From: UBA1205 sp045534635
GTDB taxonomy: Bacteria > Bacteroidota > Bacteroidia > Bacteroidales > WCHB1-69
Assembly (NCBI GenBank): GCA_045534635.1
Contig: JAZSKB010000052.1
Coordinates: 1-25,131 of the forward strand
Length of the DNA stretch: 25,131 nt
Reading direction: 5' to 3'
This document shows positions 23,839-25,131 of the stretch, one piece after another. Positions within the stretch are counted from its first letter, which is position 1. Every line of letters starts with the position of its first letter. A program made the translations under genes and the position numbers. The notes beneath the pieces are model-generated. The model searched no databases. It was not told the DNA's origin and saw only the letters and a program-made list of their open reading frames with translations.

Positions 23839-23846
23839 CAAAGGTA
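23839..23846 (-). promoter_or_regulatory. -7 box (TACCTTTG) of lipoprotein copy 1
   Basis: CAAAGGTA on the plus strand reads TACCTTTG on the minus strand, a perfect TAnnTTTG match 71 bp before the start codon at 23767. The leader is shared with copy 2 (conserved GCCGAAAATCCATAAGAGAG). Confidence 0.65.
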
Positions 23847-23880
23847 ACACTTTTTTTCTTAATAAACTCAATTTTAAGTA

Positions 23881-23917
23881 AAAAAAAACAGAGGATAATA
23901 TTTCCCATTATCCTCTG
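23881..23917 (-). terminator. Terminator after lipoprotein copy 2
   Basis: CAGAGGATAAT (23889-23899) pairs with ATTATCCTCTG (23907-23917) around a 7-nt loop; eight A residues at 23881-23888 give the U-run on the minus strand. It is the duplicate of the hairpin at 23511, with changes mainly in the loop and stem end. Confidence 0.87.
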
Positions 23918-23936
23918 CAACAATGTTGAAGTAACA

Positions 23937-24143
23937 TTATTTACATTCCACACCATTTTTTGGTGATTCTGATACCATTGCAGAATAGTCTGCACATTTC
24001 ATACCAGTTCCTTTTACCAATGGTTGCTCCATAGTTGATTCAACATTCCCATCTCTGTAAGTTTTACATGTACATTTTTTTACACAAGATGTAGAACATG
24101 CTACTAAAGCAACTGCAGATAATACTAACATTACTTTTTTCAT
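23937..24143 (-). CDS. Small cysteine-rich putative lipoprotein, copy 2
   Basis: A 68-residue paralogue of copy 1 with the same signal peptide pattern (KKVMLVLSAVALVAC) and cysteines at 16, 20, 24, 26, 50 and 67. The region between residues 29 and 60 has diverged strongly from copy 1, whereas the signal peptide and the GVECK/GTECK end are kept. It has its own promoter and terminator. No known domain; exported and probably lipid-anchored. Confidence 0.75.
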   Translation of the reverse strand: MKKVMLVLSAVALVACSTSCVKKCTCKTYRDGNVESTMEQPLVKGTGMKCADYSAMVSESPKNGVECK

Positions 24144-24214
24144 AATTAGATTATGTTTTTAAATTAAACCTACTCTCTTATGGATTTTCGGCTTTCTCCA
24201 TTGTTTTTGTGCTA

Positions 24215-24222
24215 CAAAGATA
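24215..24222 (-). promoter_or_regulatory. -7 box (TATCTTTG) of lipoprotein copy 2
   Basis: CAAAGATA on the plus strand reads TATCTTTG on the minus strand and fits TAnnTTTG. A TTTG on the minus strand at 24242-24239 lies 16 nt upstream, a little closer than the usual -33 spacing. It is 72 bp before the start codon. Confidence 0.6.
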
Positions 24223-24332
24223 ACATTTTTTTTCTTAACAAACTCAATTTTAAGTAAAAAAAAATTACAATGAACAAAACTCACCTATCCAAAAGCCAGC
24301 ATTTACATCTATATTATATAAGCAAACAAATA

Positions 24333-25130
24333 CTATTCTTTGTTTTTCTGTTTTTCATTATACATCACAAATTGATTATCGATTACATCTATAATTATAG
24401 GCAACGAGGTATCAAATTTAGCATCCAACAATAATTTTGAAAGATTATTTAGAATATTTTTTTGAATAACTCGTTTCAAAGGGCGTGCACCATAATGAGG
24501 GTCGTATCCCATTTCTGTCAAAGCATCTAAAGCATAATTTGTTAATTTTATCTTTACATTGTTTTTGTCCAACAAATGTTGTAAACTATTCAATTGTAAA
24601 AATACAATCTGACGAATTTCATCTTTCGTTAAAGGCTTGAACATCAATATTTCATCAATACGATTTAAAAACTCTGGACGAATGGTTTTTCTCAACAAAT
24701 TCATCACTTCCGCTTGTATTTGCTCTTGAATATTATCATCAACAATTGTTGATTTATCGTAATTATCTTCTATAATATGCGAACCTAAATTGGAAGTCAT
24801 AATGATAATCGTATTTTTAAAATCTGCAACTCTACCTTTATTATCTGTAAGTCTTCCGTCATCAAGAACTTGCAACAAGATATTAAAAACATCAGGGTGA
24901 GCCTTTTCAATTTCGTCAAATAGGATAATAGAGAAAGGATTCTCTCTAACCGCATTCGTCAGCTGACCGCCAGCTTCATAACCAACGTAGCCAGGAGGTG
25001 CTCCAAGCAACTTCTGATCGGAGTGATCTTGACGGTACTCGGACATATCGAAACGAATACAGCAGCTCTCGTCTCCAAAGATGGATTCTGCAAGAACCTT
25101 CGCCGTTTCGGTCTTACCTGTGCCTGTAGG
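24333..25130 (-). CDS. clpB: ClpB-like AAA+ disaggregase, C-terminal part, truncated by the window edge
   Basis: The frame stays open to the right edge, so the gene is partial; the ATG at 25046 is internal. Visible are the Walker A loop (PTGTGKTETAK, at the very edge), the pore segment GAPPGYVGYEAGG, Walker B (IILFDEIEKAHPD), sensor 1 (IIMTSNLGS), the arginine-finger region (RPEFLNRIDEI) and sensor 2 (GARPLKRVIQK). This is the second ATPase domain and C-terminal domain of a Clp/Hsp100 unfoldase. From about 24333 to 24900 the protein reads like a Bacteroidetes ClpB. The part to the right (MSEYRQDHSDQKLLG, NAVRENPFS) is unlike ClpB, which normally has EKHSVSRLIG and VRRKPYS, and its GC content jumps to about 52%. 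The gene may be chimeric. Confidence 0.8.
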   Translation of the reverse strand, partial: PTGTGKTETAKVLAESIFGDESCCIRFDMSEYRQDHSDQKLLGAPPGYVGYEAGGQLTNAVRENPFSIILFDEIEKAHPDVFNILLQVLDDGRLTDNKGRVADFKNTIIIMTSNLGSHIIEDNYDKSTIVDDNIQEQIQAEVMNLLRKTIRPEFLNRIDEILMFKPLTKDEIRQIVFLQLNSLQHLLDKNNVKIKLTNYALDALTEMGYDPHYGARPLKRVIQKNILNNLSKLLLDAKFDTSLPIIIDVIDNQFVMYNEKQKNKE

Positions 25131-25131
25131 G

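Larger units (their letters stand above)
23513..24264. repeat. Tandem duplication, 376-bp unit, two copies
   Basis: Corresponding elements are all 376 bp apart: hairpin starts at 23513 and 23889, start codons at 23767 and 24143, -7 boxes at 23839 and 24215, and the ATTTTAAGTAAAAAAAA edge at 23871 and 24247. Each copy carries promoter, leader, lipoprotein gene and terminator start. The flanks are better conserved than the middle of the genes. Confidence 0.9.

Noticed and set aside
24333..25046. Complete 237-residue Clp-like protein starting at ATG 25046
   Set aside because: The frame stays open to the edge and includes a Walker A motif upstream of that ATG, so the gene is truncated.

Overview
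The window is AT-rich (roughly 30% GC by eye) and looks like a Bacteroidetes genome, probably Bacteroidales. The evidence is TAnnTTTG-type -7 promoter boxes, few Shine-Dalgarno sites, a UpxY-type NusG paralogue, MauE/thioredoxin fusions and small cysteine-rich lipoproteins. I cannot name a genus.

Positions 1-571 carry no convincing gene. They hold a leftward promoter embedded in 24-bp tandem repeats, a GC-rich 24-bp-period repeat with terminator-like folding, a rightward promoter (-7 box at 360-367) and a leader of about 200 nt with two competing hairpins.

Positions 572-20963 are one tightly packed run of 21 plus-strand genes with gaps under 60 bp and many stop/start overlaps. Its content matches an aryl polyene (APE)-type type II polyketide pigment pathway. 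The synthesis genes are a FabG-like ketoreductase, three ketoacyl synthases (two of them double-domain), two hot-dog dehydratase-like proteins, a thioesterase, three acyl carrier proteins, an adenylating ligase and a SAM methyltransferase. The delivery genes are three lysophospholipid-type acyltransferase domains (one fused to a family 2 glycosyltransferase), a LolA-like periplasmic carrier, an MMPL/RND exporter with a C-terminal methyltransferase-like domain, and a small EamA/ArnE-like membrane protein. A CrtI/CrtISO-like flavoprotein and a secreted alpha/beta hydrolase are accessory enzymes of unknown role. The inferred flow is: an aryl acid is activated and loaded on a carrier protein, extended by cycles of condensation, reduction and dehydration, transferred to a lipid or glycolipid acceptor, and exported to the outer membrane. 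A UpxY-type antiterminator opens the operon; such genes are best known from capsule loci.

Positions 20964-22483 hold a separate nucleotide-sugar dehydrogenase gene with its own promoter and a strong terminator. On the minus strand follow a MauE-thioredoxin membrane protein (22516-23469), two tandemly duplicated small lipoproteins (exact 376-bp period, each with its own promoter and terminator), and the 3' part of a ClpB-like AAA+ gene running off the right edge. The last 200 or so bases of that gene change abruptly in GC content and subfamily signature, which suggests a chimeric contig end or a recombination.
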